Source of the DNA: Phoronis australis | Taxonomy: Eukaryota > Phoronida > Phoronidae | Reading direction: 5' to 3' | Assembly (NCBI GenBank): GCA_002633005.1 | Contig: NMRA01000153.1 | Location: 498,784-559,556 of the forward strand | DNA: 60,773 bases | In this document: piece after piece, positions 38,610 through 52,200 of the stretch | Layout of the letters: every line of letters begins with the position of its first letter | Position numbering within the stretch: position 1 is the first letter of the stretch | The notes under the pieces: generated by a model | Told to the model about the DNA's origin: nothing | The model's input: the letters and a program-made list of their open reading frames with translations, nothing else | Database searches by the model: none | Program-made: the position numbers and the translations under genes

Positions 38610-38739
38610 CTAGCAACAACAGCCGATGGGTGGCCTTATACGACACTTTGTCTTTTTCCAGTTGCTTCTCAATCATCTTGCTTTTTTCTCTTTGCTCTCT
38701 GTCTTCCGCGTCACCCCCTCCTGCGCCAAGACAACCCAT
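38610..38739 (-). CDS. Second Gs/Golf-type alpha subunit first exon (exon 1b)
   Basis: On the minus strand, 43 codons plus one base run from MGCLGAGGG to KATHRLLLL, followed by the donor G|GTATGG. Length (130 nt) and phase are identical to Gs alpha exon 1 at 27875-28004. MGC supplies the N-terminal lipidation site. IEKQLEKDK and ATHRLLLLG are the family's beta-gamma-contacting helix and beta-1 strand. The Gly-rich start and SYKATHR resemble Golf more than the downstream exon does. No second P-loop exon was seen between here and 28 kb. It could thus be an alternative first exon using exon 2 at 27657-27729, or a remnant of a duplicated gene. The reading frame is intact. Confidence 0.8.
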
Positions 38740-40241
38740 GTCGTTGAGTGCTTGCGTGGCTACCCTTTGCAATCGAACACTACTCCAGGATATTGTCGCA
38801 CGGGCGTGCGTATGTGCCGCAGGTCAGGCGCCGTTGTTTCGCTTCGTGAGGGGAAGTTTTCAGCAAACAAAATGAATAGCTGTGGTTAAAAAAGTGACAG
38901 TGTTCGAAGATTTTGATAATCTGCTGTAATCAATAAAGAAACTTATGCTGCATATCTCGCGGTATTTTTGTGCAGCACACCTAGCAACAAGACGCGCTGA
39001 ATCGATCAACCGGCCTGCTGAGAGGTTTGACCACCTGCAAAGAAGGATTATGGGTAATTACAAACTTACCGTAAAACTGCTGATATTTACTACTAGCATT
39101 TTGGTCGCGCATTGTTTGCATTACACGCTGCACAACACATACTCGCGCCTACGCCGATCGAGTAAAGGTATAGGGCTGTTGGGAAATCATCAGACATCCT
39201 GCTTTGTGAATAATGGCGACCGAAACGTGCTAAGTTTAATTCCGTAGTATATCGAGGGCAGCGAGGGCTGGCACAGCCATTGATCGGCATGTATCGGAAG
39301 AAATGTGAGCCGCATGTTGAAATGGCCAACTTCAAAGGAAGTTAATATGAGAATGAAGCTGTAAACTAAGCCAAAAATAACACCGCTGAGATCCATTCCC
39401 ACCTCAAAGAAAACAATAAGTGTTAAACTGACCGTCTGATTTAGTTGTCGACTCCATGAATTAATAGCATTCATTATTCGCATTGGGTGAGATGGGATGA
39501 TCCAAGATAACAGACATATTACCTAAACAGAGTCCAACATACCTTTAACAAAAAAACCTCGGTCGGGTTTTGAATTTCAAGTAGACCGGCTAAATATCGC
39601 AAAAAACGCCTTTTGAAGATAATGACGTATGTACTGAGCATTGACGGCAGTCGACCCCAAACACTGAATTAATGAAACTCGCCTTTGGCCGCGAACTAAG
39701 AAAAACTGTGTTTTGCTATAGATCACTTGTCGCAATATAATCTGTCTCAACTTGTTCATTACTCGGATGACTAGCGATGATTTGTGTTACGTAAGAATGA
39801 ACTGGTGACTGGGCGGTGGCGGGTCAAGATCATGCTCTGCGTAAAATGACATCCCAACGTATCGAGCCCTCAGAATACACCTACGAGCCGGTAGTTCTTC
39901 TCTCTAGCCCAGGAACTGTTTCAAAACAAAGGAAGGAACCAGTTAAGATTAGTAACGGTAAGCTGTTTTAAATCAACTTTTACAAAAGACGAGTTAACAG
40001 TCGGTTTAACTTAAACTTGAGCATTGATATTTGAGCTGGTTACTGCTTCAGCCTATTGAATCCCAGCGCTTGAGACTTAGACGAGCTAGAATGGTCTTCT
40101 CATGACAGACACCTGATTAGAAAAAAATAATATTTGCAGGCGATCTGGTACACCGTTCGTGCCAGACGTGCAGGCCGCTCATGTAGGCCCATTGCACTGA
40201 TCACCTGGAACCATTTTTATGTTTTATTAATATGTAGTTGA
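38740..40241. other. No gene recognised
   Basis: Presumed upstream region of exon 1b. Open frames here are short and without family features. Confidence 0.4.
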
Positions 40242-40434
40242 AATCGAGCTGGGGATGTATACACCTGACTCAGGCGTCTAGCTGTGTGCCCCAGTGGGAA
40301 TCGAACTGGGGATCGAGCTGGGGATGTATACACCTGACTCAGGCGTCTAGCTGTGTGCCCCAGTGGGACTCGAACCCACTACCTTGTCGGAGCAAGGGAA
40401 ACAGAGGCTTATCCCACTAGGCCACACTGCCTCC
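40242..40434 (-). repeat. tRNA-derived SINE with duplicated body
   Basis: On the minus strand it starts GAGGCAGTGTGGCCTAGTGG (A box TGGCCTAGTGG) and has a perfect B box GGTTCGAGTCC. It continues into GGGGCACACAGCTAGACGCC and CAGGTGTATACATCCCCAGC, and this body is then repeated once. The head resembles a tRNA, but the 3' extension and duplicated body mark it as a SINE. Confidence 0.7.
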
Positions 40435-41271
40435 TCAAGACCTTGTTAGGGTGATTTATTCAACTTAAGACCGATGTGGGCGGCTGACTATGTGATATCT
40501 ACTCCATCGTTTGGGCCGTGTGCCTGCATGGTTACCCCCGACGACTTCCGTCTAACGACCTTGCAAGGATATCAAACCCGGTTTTGGCCCATTATCAGGT
40601 TTAAAAATGACTAAAACAAAATAATGCTCTGTAACCTTTGACAATTATCATAAATTTGGAGCAAGATTTGAAAACGCCTTTGGCAAAGTGCTATACCGGC
40701 AAGCGTGACCTACTACGCTTTAGCGAGCTACGCTGTGGCGAAAGCCCACCCTGCAACGACGTGTGACATAGGGAGCATGATTTTTTTAGTTCAATCATGT
40801 TTTTATCACTCAAATGGGACACCAATTATACATCAACAGAAGACAGGTCGAGGTTTGGCTGAAATCACCAAAACAGGGTTTAGTAACGATCCTTTTAAAT
40901 TTTCCTCATATTTTCACTTCACGGTAATTGCCATCAAAGCGAAGCCTTTTTGTGACAAAAGGCTTTTTAGTTGTTTTTTTTCTCTATCTCATGAATGAAT
41001 TAATGGTCACAGGGGTACTTTATAGGAGTCGGGGTAGGCTACCTACGCAAAGACTAGACGGCTCCGATCTATTCTGGCTCATGCTTGGACATAAAAACGA
41101 CATCGAATAACTTAGCAACGAAGGCTGACCCTCCCATCAGGGGCCCATTTATTACAATAAATATCTTTTACTTTTGATTTCAAGTTGACGTCCGGTGGGT
41201 GACGCCGGTCAACGTCTTCGTATACTATCGCCGGTGTTTATTCGTAAAGCGCACTGCAGAACTCTAGACCA
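40435..41271. other. No gene recognised
   Basis: Non-coding, no supported feature. Confidence 0.4.
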
Positions 41272-41507
41272 GGGGCCCGTTCCAGCAAAACTGACTTAGC
41301 TAAGACAAATCTTAAATTCTTGTAAATTTTAAAATAAAAGTTAAATTTGTCTCAAAACCAATTCAAGAAAGAGATCTTAAGTTTGACTTAAGTGTTTGAC
41401 ACAAGTTTTTACTTACCGAATGTGGAAGTGTCCAAAGTTTGGAAGTGAAGACAAATCTTAAACTTAAGTCAAAAATGAACTTAAGTCAGTTTCTTGGAAC
41501 AGGCCCC
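41272..41507. mobile_element. Fold-back MITE, GGGGCCCGTTCCA family, second copy
   Basis: Starts GGGGCCCGTTCCAGCAAAAC and ends TTCTTGGAACAGGCCCC. The interior is self-complementary (ACTTAAG, TCTTAAAC). It is 236 bp against 344 bp for the 33506 copy, and in the opposite orientation relative to it. Confidence 0.75.
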
Positions 41508-41772
41508 AGTTCTACAGTTCTGTGTTCGTATTTTAAAAAGTGTACGCAACATGACTCTAGTACCTCAAAATAAATGTTATTATTATATCTTACTTGATTT
41601 CAGTGCCTTTAGTGCACAGCTCATAAAGAAACACGTAAAAATTGAAGAAAAAATTATGTACAACGTCATGGGTTGAACCCAAGTCGTTCGGCACACTGTT
41701 CGGGTCAGCAACTAAGTGTATAGAGTGAAGTGAAAGTAAAATATATTTAGCGTCGAGAAGGTTCGCAGAGGG

Positions 41773-41975
41773 ATGAAAAGATGTGTTTGCGGAGGCTGCA
41801 GCAACAACAGTCAGACGGAGAACGTCTCGGTGTTCCGAAGGACGCCAAAGTTGCGCAGTAGTGGCATCGCTTCGTGCGCCGAACGAGAGTGTGGGACCTC
41901 AGCGTGGACCAAGCGATTCTGTCCGGGGCCACTCCGTGCTCTGCCCACTTTGAGGAGTCGTGTTCAATATTTACT
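41773..41975 (+). pseudogene. Broken THAP domain
   Basis: One frame begins MKRCVCGGCSN, the first Cys pair of a THAP domain. The next frame continues with VPKDAKV, a stop, WHRFVRRTRVWDLS and CSAHFEESC, which match the FPKD, Trp and C-x2-H parts of the same domain. At least one frameshift and one in-frame stop separate the halves. Confidence 0.6.
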
Positions 41976-41977
41976 AT

Positions 41978-42226
41978 TCAGAAACATCGGCTCGTTGTTG
42001 GATGACTGGGTTGACTGGCAGAGCCCGAAGCCGCTTCTCTCGCGGGAGGATCCAGTTCGTAAGGCCTCAAAGTAGAAAAGTACGTAGCTGAAAACATATC
42101 AAACTCGTTCTCGCTTTCGTGCAACCCCATTTCGTCATCCTGGCCACCATTCTCGTACGTTTCTTCATAGTATTTGTTCATTTGTTGCTCATAATCGTTG
42201 TCGCTTTCAAATTCCCTACTCTCCAC
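41978..42226 (-). CDS. Acidic ORF, possible N-terminus of a transposon cargo protein
   Basis: 82 codons starting MESREFESDN, rich in Asp, Glu and Tyr, with LRPYELDPPAREA near the end. The acidic start followed by a Pro-containing FEP/LDP-like stretch resembles the 5' half of the minus-strand ORF at 31046-31327, but the Cys motif is absent. No independent function can be assigned. Confidence 0.3.
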   Translation of the reverse strand: MESREFESDNDYEQQMNKYYEETYENGGQDDEMGLHESENEFDMFSATYFSTLRPYELDPPAREAASGSASQPSHPTTSRCF

Positions 42227-42267
42227 CGTTGTTCAATGCTAGTCGCTGATCTCTTGTGTTCAACCCA

Positions 42268-44536
42268 TGATGTCACATGGCGGAAAATGTGAAAATTGGC
42301 AAAATTGAAAGAGAAATCAAAATTTCGAGCTAATGACACAAAATAATCATGGATTTGGCTAAATTTTACGTCATACATTTAGTCTGTGGCCACCGGTAAT
42401 TCGAAATGTGCAAAAATCCATGGTGTGTACTGTTTAAATGCGCAGCACTAATTCGACACTTATCAGATTAGTCTGTTCACGTGATTTTCCACGAAAGAAG
42501 TCAATCACAGTAACTGAGGAACTTTATTTTATTTTCGGCTTACACAGAGTTAGTCAACTATAAAACCAGAGAACTTTCGCTGAACATTACTTCTGACTTG
42601 TAACGAATTAAAACTCGATAACATGTAAAATTCAGTTTTGGACTTGACACTGACCAATCTGTCGCTGATTGGATCTAACCTGGTTCCCGGGCCTCACAAG
42701 CTGACGTCACGGATTGCTTGTGAAGGTCCCCATCCAACCTCGAGAGTCTGTGCACTAATGAGGAGACTATGATTGGATCATACACATAATGACTTTGCGC
42801 ATTTCCGGTAAAATATAAAAAAGAAAAAAACAAAACAAAGCTGGTACATTCGTAGAAACATATGGTATCAAAAATTAAAAAAAGACTGTAAGTAGTCTAA
42901 TGTCTTATAGTATGGTGCACAACACGTGGCAGGTTGTATGGTTACCCAATTGCACGAAACACCTGAGTAAGCGTGCCTGTACATTTCAAAAACATGGACA
43001 GGCTTTTCCATGTTGCCATGCACTATATGTTACACGCTTGTGCCGTTCAGGTGATCCATAGCCGACTGAACAACACTAATCTGTACAACACTCAACAGTG
43101 GTCTGACGTTACGGTAACACTTCACACCATGCAACCCGTGCCCGCGGCCTTGACGTGCTCGTGTCGGGCTAGGTTACAGTAACCAGTTAAAATTTGAATC
43201 AAGTGTGTCTAATGTCCAATTTAGAAGACTCGAAAGGTCTTTTGAACCGTTTGGTTTGATCATATAGAGAAATTTCTCCTTGTTTTTTCTGCAAGAGCCA
43301 ATGTCCCGATTGGGCTACCACCAGCTGAATACCTAGCGGCCATACGCTCCTGCAGCATTCGTAATGTATTGTAGCAGGCCCAGTACGCAATGCATAACGC
43401 TTCGCCTCCCGTTTTCGTGAATTTGTCGGCATTTCCATTGCCATCAAGAGACTTAATCCAGTTTACAGGAACAGATCTCTCATCCGCAAGCTTGAAGCTC
43501 ATTAATGCCAGCCGATCATTAGCACATCAGTCAATGAGAGTTCAACTTGAAGAGGCCGTCACGCCGGTCTATGTGGGCTTTCATGGTGTCAAGAAACGCC
43601 TGGAATTTCTTTTACTGTATACAGTTACGATACCTCAAACGCTGTCAATATTTTCCCAACATTTTTTTTTTGTTTTATACAGTTTGTGATTATTCATAAA
43701 CTCCCAAAGTATCTTCATGCAAAAGTGAAACCGTTCAAAATAATTCTCACCGTGAAAATGGAGAACAGTGCATGCAACAGTCAGTAAAAATTTCAATATG
43801 AATCCGGTGAGTTTTGACTATGCTGTTTGGATATACGCTATGTTTAAATGCTGTTCCAGTGTTATCCAAACCTTAGCCGTGCCAACTCTCCAAAACAGCA
43901 CGCGTCAGTCTTCAGCGGCAAACGGCGGTTGAACTGGCACCTCTCACATGAGCTTTGCTCGAAAGTCGTTTAATATATTTTCCGCCTTTTTTGGATTATT
44001 TCCCACAAAAACAAAATAGACTTCCGTAATAATCTTTACTAATTAGTGTCTGCCGGCACACGGCAACTATACTTTGCAGGCAAGGATGGTCATTTTCTAG
44101 TGGCGGCGGTTCGACATTTTAAGAAGGGATTTTCATTTTCACGAGTTTAACCCCTGTAAATTTTGTTGTTCGTGCACGGGAAATATTTTTGTCATTACCC
44201 AGGTTTTCCTCAAAGGGAACCATGTCGAGGAAGTTAGAATCAATGCATCCGCCCCCAGCGTCGGACTGAGTCGATAGTCGACCTGTTCACTGCAAATCAA
44301 GCACACATCGGCAAGTTAGCAGTTGGAAAGACGAACAACCCGAAAACGAATCCATTTGGTCAGATTTTTGACCACGCTAAGCTACAACTTGATTTGTATG
44401 CGCATTTCAACATTCACAATTGTTTTTTATATTCTTTATTTATGTATTTTTCATGATCAAAGACGAAAGGTCTCTGGCGGCTGAAAAGACAAAATGACAT
44501 GCAACACCGCCAACAGCGACACCTTTTAAGCACAGG
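42268..44536. other. No gene recognised
   Basis: An overlapping pair of open frames at 43260-43502 (minus) and 43390-43689 (plus) was examined. Neither shows a recognisable domain. Confidence 0.4.
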
Positions 44537-45655
44537 CAGGCGCTTGGGTTTATCGCAAATGACGCCACTCAATAATATATATATATAAGAAAACATAAAG
44601 GTTGGACACTTAAACTTTGCCAAGCCGAGGCTCCCAACTTCAACCGTCCAAAATCCAAATAAAATCTGCGTGCACCTCCCTCAGTCTGGTGTTGCATAAA
44701 CCTTCGAAGCCTTATCTTTCCTAGATCCCACTAACTGTCTTCGTGAGTAGTGAATTGGCGATGGAATTTCCAAAACAATCTCAAAACTCTGAATTCAAGG
44801 ACCTGAAATAGTAAACATGGCAGATTTCAGTTGTGCTTCAACTTGTACGCCTGTTGTAGGTGAAACTTCGAGTTTGGGCAAGCAACCTATATTTCAAATT
44901 CAATAATTCTAATCCAAAACTCAACTAATTGAGAATGTTAAAGTTAGTATTTTAATGATTATTTGTAACTTTATTCCACTGACGGCTCATTTTAGCCCTT
45001 AACTTAGAATTTTATTATATAAACTGGCGTATCTTATTTCTCATCTTGACATCACGCACTTTTTTGATTGAAGCACAACACACACTCGGCCAGGAAACCC
45101 AGCCCGTGCAAGTATTACAATGCGCGTGGCCGACGAGTTAACTCAATGGTTTTGGCCAAAAATAAAATCTTCATAAGAAATCATAGTACACAAAAAACTT
45201 TGCATATCAATACAGTATCAGAATAATTCATATCTGACACAAATATGTGAGTAATTACATTTATTTGGCAATAAAGTGGTCTCTGCTTCTCATGATCAAG
45301 TAGTCGATGGATTGACGGCGAAAGCCGCGCGAAATTAGACTTTCGGATTTAGCTCGGGAGCGTCCGTCAAAACCCGGATGTGCGAAGGCCATCTGCCATG
45401 ACATCACGGAATTAGGTCCTTGAATTTGTGATTTTGGCATTCTTTTGGCATTTTTGTCGCCAAATCACCACTCGAAGGCAATTTGAAGAGATCAAATGAA
45501 AGAAGGTATTCTAAGAGTTGTTCGATGCTAGTTTCGTGGATTTCCGTGCACATTTGAGTAGAAAATTCTGAGCAAACAGATTTCGAGTGTCCAACCTTTA
45601 TATTTTCTTATATATATTATTGTGTGACGTCATTTGCAATAAACCCAAGCGCCTG
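44537..45655. mobile_element. 1.1-kb inverted-repeat element abutting RNF113
   Basis: The left end starts CAGGCGCTTGGGTTTAT and the right end is its inverted copy, ending AAACCCAAGCGCCTG. The repeats extend about 70 bp through CAAATGACG, a (TA)n stretch and CATAAAGGTTGGACAC with few mismatches. The flanks TTTTAAGCA and TAAAAGCAG are only roughly similar, so a target duplication is uncertain. No transposase is seen. Confidence 0.65.
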
Positions 45656-45658
45656 TAA

Positions 45659-46705
<1,047 letters not shown>

Positions 46706-47209
46706 TCCATCTAAGTCTGTTCTTAATTCTTTGTATACTAATCTTGTGATTTTGTAACTTTTTAGAAATTACAAAATACTGAAACTGCATTTTGTGTCGT
46801 ATTTATTATTTTAAAGCCCCACTCATCGTCATCGTAGAAAACGTGGTTTGGTTTTGATGTGGAACCCTAAATGTTTTGGCTTTTTAAAACACATGGCTGC
46901 ACCATGGACTGACTGCAGTTCATTGATTCTTTCACTGGGAAAATCTATCAACGTCGACTGATTTATTTGGAGTTTGAAATTTGTGACTTTGACTTTAGTT
47001 AACTAGCACTGTGTGATGCAACAGGGCAGATTTCATCTAGAGGTGATATCTGCCTTGTCTGAGCGAGAAGAAAACGCCACGAAAGGTCAAATTGACTGCT
47101 TCTAGTTTTTGGATAGACTGTGTTAACATCATGCTGTTTTGAAAATTATACTCTTTTTTTAACGTTTATTACGAAATATTCAGAATACAATGAATATACT
47201 CTAATAGGC
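46706..47209. other. RNF113 3' flank
   Basis: 3' UTR and flank. No canonical AATAAA was seen in the first 150 bases after the stop. Confidence 0.4.
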
Positions 47210-47496
47210 CTGGGGTTTGTTCCAGGAAAAGTGACTTGAAACTAAAGCCGGAAATTTGGTCTAATTCGCACTCCACAAACAAATCTGAAAAATAATTAAA
47301 TCAGTCACTTAAGCAACAATAGCAAGTCTCGGAGAACATTGCCATTACTTCTAGTTATTTGTAAAAATTATTTATAGGTTATAATGTTCTAATAATTACA
47401 TGGCTAAACCTTTACTTAGCAATTGTGAAGTTGGAGTGTGAGACCAAGTTTCTGTCTTAATACGTCTCTAGTCACTTTTAATGAAACCAACCCCAG
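47210..47496. mobile_element. MITE with CTGGGGTTTGTTCCA termini
   Basis: CTGGGGTTTGTTCCAGGAAA, followed by AGTGACT, at the left is matched by the inverted AGTCACTTTTAATGAAACC and AACCCCAG at the right. It may be related to the GGGGCCCGTTCCA elements through the shared GTTCCA. Confidence 0.6.
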
Positions 47497-49228
47497 GTAA
47501 CGAATCACTCATGAAATTGTACAAAATATGTAGTGCAGGAGAGCACACTTCATTGATAGTGTAACTCAGAATATATTTCTCTATTCTTGATTTTGAATAT
47601 CAACAAGGTGAATGTCTTTGAATCATCATTGCTGTAAAACAATAACTGTTCACAAAGCATGGAACAGAATACTATCTCTTAAAAGTCAAAATGACAGTGA
47701 TTATTTAGTCGCTATAAAACGTGTTCGTGTGTCGAAACAACTTTTCACAGGTATTTTTGCTCTTGCAAAGCTTACCGGTAATTTGTTCTTATCCTTTGGT
47801 TAAAATGAAATTTGTTGCGTGGAAGTCCCGCCAAGCAATTCAACTGCTTCAATGGCACAATCAACTGCTTCAATGGCACAATCTAACCAGGCATGACTAG
47901 CAAACTTCATGAGAGTTGTCTAATAACACTAACAAACTGTCAGTTGCTCTGAAGCCAATTTGATGACTGTGACTGGCCAATTTGTTCTGCATTTCAATTT
48001 CTGAGTTAAAAGCTGTTCAAGGGCAAAACACAAAAAAGTGAGTAATGCACACTCATTTTGGCAGATTTATAGAAAATGACATTGTAACTGGTTATAACAG
48101 GTTTATTCCTAAAAAGCTCTCATATTGACTTAACTTTGGTACGAGATGAGCATCGATGTCAACAATGAAGTAAATAGAACCGTTCGTACTTGCTTTGGTA
48201 GTTAATTGACATCGGACTGAGGATTCGGTGGCGCTGTCATTACCAACGCTGTTGCCTTGCCACCTTCACACTCGGTTGCCTTTTCTTGTTCCCATACTCA
48301 ACCTGCATTACTAGGTAGGTTGAGAGGTGAAACAAGTTATTGCCAAGGTAGCACTGTTGCATAAGCTGAATGATCTTAGTTTTTGTACAGCGAGGATGTC
48401 CCGTGTGCGATGAGTATTTTTTCAGTATGGCACATTGAGAACCTCAACAATGAAATAGTGACATGTAAGTGATTTTTTCTTTGTCAGGTCCTTATTTGAT
48501 CAAAATATTGGTAAATATTAGCGAGAATACATTTTGGTAAGACTTAAGTTAATCGTTCAAATCCACCTGTTAACTGACAAGTAAATTGGAGCCGTTAACT
48601 TCGACCCAGGACCAAAGTTAGGCGTTCATACTGAATTCAACACCGCAAAACATCGGCGCATCGACGTTATTGTGAAAGGTCCAATAAATTAGAAGACTTA
48701 TTTTTGTGTTGTTTTTGCACAATTACTGAACCACACGACATTTTAATAGACAAACTACAGTTCTACATGATCAGTTACCAAGATCTGATAAAGCCTCCCA
48801 AGTCGTGAGAAATAGAAAACAAACTTGACAGCATAAAATTAATAAAACAAGTCGTCAGTGATTAAAATGTTCAAATGTATTAGTAATATTAATTGTTATA
48901 CAGTATATTCAGAAGCAATTGCATTCAACCTATAACAGGCAACGAAGTAGATAACAGTGAGCACCGCCTCTTCAGATAGTATATAAAATGCTGAGTGGCT
49001 ACACAACTCCAGCAATGTCTGGATATTGCATATTGCTTCTCCTGCTAGTCCATGCTTGAAATGAAGTGTCTACAAATGGCATTAGTGATATAAAGAAGCC
49101 GTTGAAGTTTCACCCAGGTACGTCCCAGTACAGTGTGACCGTGCACATTTTTACATCAACTTTGTAACTGCCTGGATCCATTATGAAGCTGGTCATGACG
49201 ACGCGCAGTATTGATGGAATGACAGGAT
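47497..49228. other. Region between convergent RNF113 and ARPC3
   Basis: A 23-bp direct duplication containing CAACTGCTTCAATGGCACAA lies at about 47840-47885. Otherwise no feature; the right part should hold the ARPC3 3' UTR. Confidence 0.4.
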
Positions 49229-52200
49229 TTACTGGCCAGGCGCTGACAGACTTTTGTCCATAAACTTTCTCTTGGCAAAGCACATCCACCACTGAAAAAA
49301 GGGAGAGTTTCATTGAGTGAAAATGGCTTCTAAATGTCAAGAAGCCCTGTAATGCGTAGCCAACCTATTTCACGTGACTTTCAAAATAGGAGATTTGAAA
49401 CTTGTTTGGCCGAGTTTTCTCATTTATAGACCAACCACGGAGGTGAAATGTGAACAGATATTTGTTGTTTTACACTTAATGCTCTTTAAACGTGTGCCTA
49501 ACCAGATTGAAAAATGAATCATTCTCCATTTTGAAAGCAACATTACTGAGTTTTGGTTGGTCATACTTTGTTAAGAAACACTTCCAAGTGGAACTCAAAA
49601 GACTACAAAATTACTGGAGTTCCGGATTCAGCAGTGTCGATTTCCTAAACATGCAAATACATTGAGGCTTGCCAGAAAAAATAACAAATGCACCCATCAT
49701 GTCCATCGTAAATGGTAAATATATAAAGGGTGCTATTTTTCAAACGTGTCCACACACTAGTGAACAAAACTAGTGAACTTGAAAGTGAGTCTATGGGATG
49801 CAGTGGTAGTCACCAGATAACTGGCGAATACAATCCTGGTAGATGTTGAGATTGATACTCTAAGACAAATAAAATTACAACTATGAAACTATAGAAACAC
49901 ATTCATCAACTTTGATCTAATTCTTCAAACCACTGAACAGATAAATGAAAGTCCGATAACAAAAATTACAAAAACAAACACCAAGTTTACTAAAATTGCC
50001 ACTAGGAGTGAAGAACATGTTGGAGCTTGGCAAATATATAGGTGGGTAAATCCTCTCTTTCATAGAAACATGTCAACCAAATGTCGCGAAGATCCTTCAA
50101 GTGGTTTGGTAAAGAAAAGGGCAGACGGTGAATACCTGAATGTGATGACACACACACACAGATATTTATGTGGATGAAAAACTTTTGATGTAAAAATTTT
50201 ATGATAAAAGGATTAAGTTAAAAAAGAAGATTTGCAGGTTTTTGTACTAAGCAAAAGTATGTTGTATGTTCTGGCATTGTCGTCACATGTGACTCAAAAG
50301 GCAACATGGAAAGAACGCAGGTGTGTTTTTATTGAAAACAACTGCTATTCTGTCTCTTACTAAACCACGATCAAAGAAAATTAGAACTGCTAAGGGCTTA
50401 TAATGGGAGAACATGGGCATATACAGGGATATACTAAGCCACTCGCTCAGCCACCAATGCAAGTAAAAACTGCAGATGTACACTGTCGTTCCCCAGTTTT
50501 TTCCAGAGTTCAAATGAATAAAAGTCTCTTCCCCGTGATATTTTTATCCTGAATTTAAGGTTAATTTTGGTCTGTGTTTTGCTGCTCAAGCAGTAAAAAA
50601 CATTGATGTGGCAAACTCACCAATACATGTGACAGTATTGGCGGATATCTTTACCATCTTCCCTGTTTAGCTGCCCAGTATAATTTTGTGACAGTATTGG
50701 CGGATATCTTTACCATCTACCCTGTTTAGCTGCCCAGTATAATTTTGTGACAGTATTGGCGGATATCTTTACCATCTTCCCTGTTTAGCTGCCCAGTATA
50801 ATTTTGTTTCTAATGGGTCCGCATCAGTCAGAACAATTTTTTCCAATTGAGTCTGAAAAATCTATGACATCGAGGACTGAAGACCCGGGGAGTGGAAAAT
50901 TGGCAGTGGTGTAAAGGTGTTGTGGGGGGGGGTCTGCAAAGAGAAGAATAAATGTTCGCAAACTACAATTTTGCGCCAGTGAGTTGCAATAGCTGGCTAA
51001 GGGCATGGAACATAGGACCTAGAAAACATCGAGCCGGGGAAACATCAAAACAGGAGATTATCGGGTCTGAAGAACATTAGGTGCTGGAAACATCGCAAAG
51101 CATCGGAACTAAGTTCATTGTCAAATAAACACCCAGGTGCTTAACAGAGCCAAGCCAATTTTACTCTTTTATTCAGGACTGTCGCCGTTCTCTTTTGACG
51201 TGCAACTTTGGAGTGGTGTTCAGGCTTGAAGTCCCACACTTGAATTGTGGGGTATATGTTACTTTGCCAGCAACATGTGAGTGACAGATGACTCATGCAC
51301 ATGTGAGCGTCAGCCTGGCCAGAAGCAAGGGCTCGGGAGTTTCTTCACTACTCGAAACCACTCTGTTGAAAGACAAGTCGTGGCCGTTGTTTGGTCACTT
51401 ACACGATGTCCTGTGCCATAAAAAATGAGACTCGCGTTGAAACAGGTTGTTAATTGTACTTGACGGCATTTCCTAGTCACAATCGTCTGCCAGAACATTG
51501 CGTGCAAACAGCGACATTGTTGGGCATAGCTCACAAGAAAAATAAATACGTTTTCCCACCACAATGTTTGGTAAATTGATCGTTTAAGAATTAGTATGAA
51601 CATGGCTGCTTTAAGATGTTTAATCACGGGTTTAATACTTAGTTGGCTGTGAGTGGAACAATGGATAGCAATCAAAAATCATTTTCCTATAGCGAGCTCT
51701 TTTTGTGGAACTCTCTCCCTGCAGATGCCAAATCTACATCCTCCTTTCTAACCTTTAAAAGAATTATAAGAAATAGATTTAACTTCATGTAGTATCTAAG
51801 AATTGCATGTTTATTCATTTGTTATTTATATAATGTCTTACTTTTATTAATTATTTATTGTCTGTTTTAATTTTTTATATTTATATTTATTTTTAGTTAA
51901 TTATCTTGTCTTAATTTCTTTATCTTCTATTTATCATATTTTATTTTTTATTTTGCTTCATCAGTCTTTCCGTGTTAATTTCTTATTCTTTGCTTATTAC
52001 TTAAATTTGTCTTTCATTTTGTAATTCTGTTTTTGTCTTACTATCTGTTTGTTTTTTCTGAGGGCCCCCATGGAAAGCAGTGTGAACTGATGGGGCTACC
52101 CTCATTGTAAATATTACATTAATTAATGAGTGGTCTTGCATCATTTCGGCCAGCTTCAATTATTTGATTCATTTAACTTACAAGTTGCAGCAGTTCACAG

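Larger units (their letters stand above)
41669..42267. mobile_element. Decayed THAP-carrying DNA element
   Basis: An inverted pair ATGGGTTGAACCCAAG (about 41669) and CTTGTGTTCAACCCAT (about 42252) brackets a THAP-like frame on the plus strand and an acidic ORF on the minus strand. This is the same head-to-head layout as in the Kolobok-like element at 30196-31660. True ends and target duplication were not found, so boundaries are approximate. Confidence 0.45.

Noticed and set aside
43260-43689. Overlapping open frames of 80-99 codons on both strands
   Set aside because: No recognisable domain, no splice or start context, and mutual overlap.
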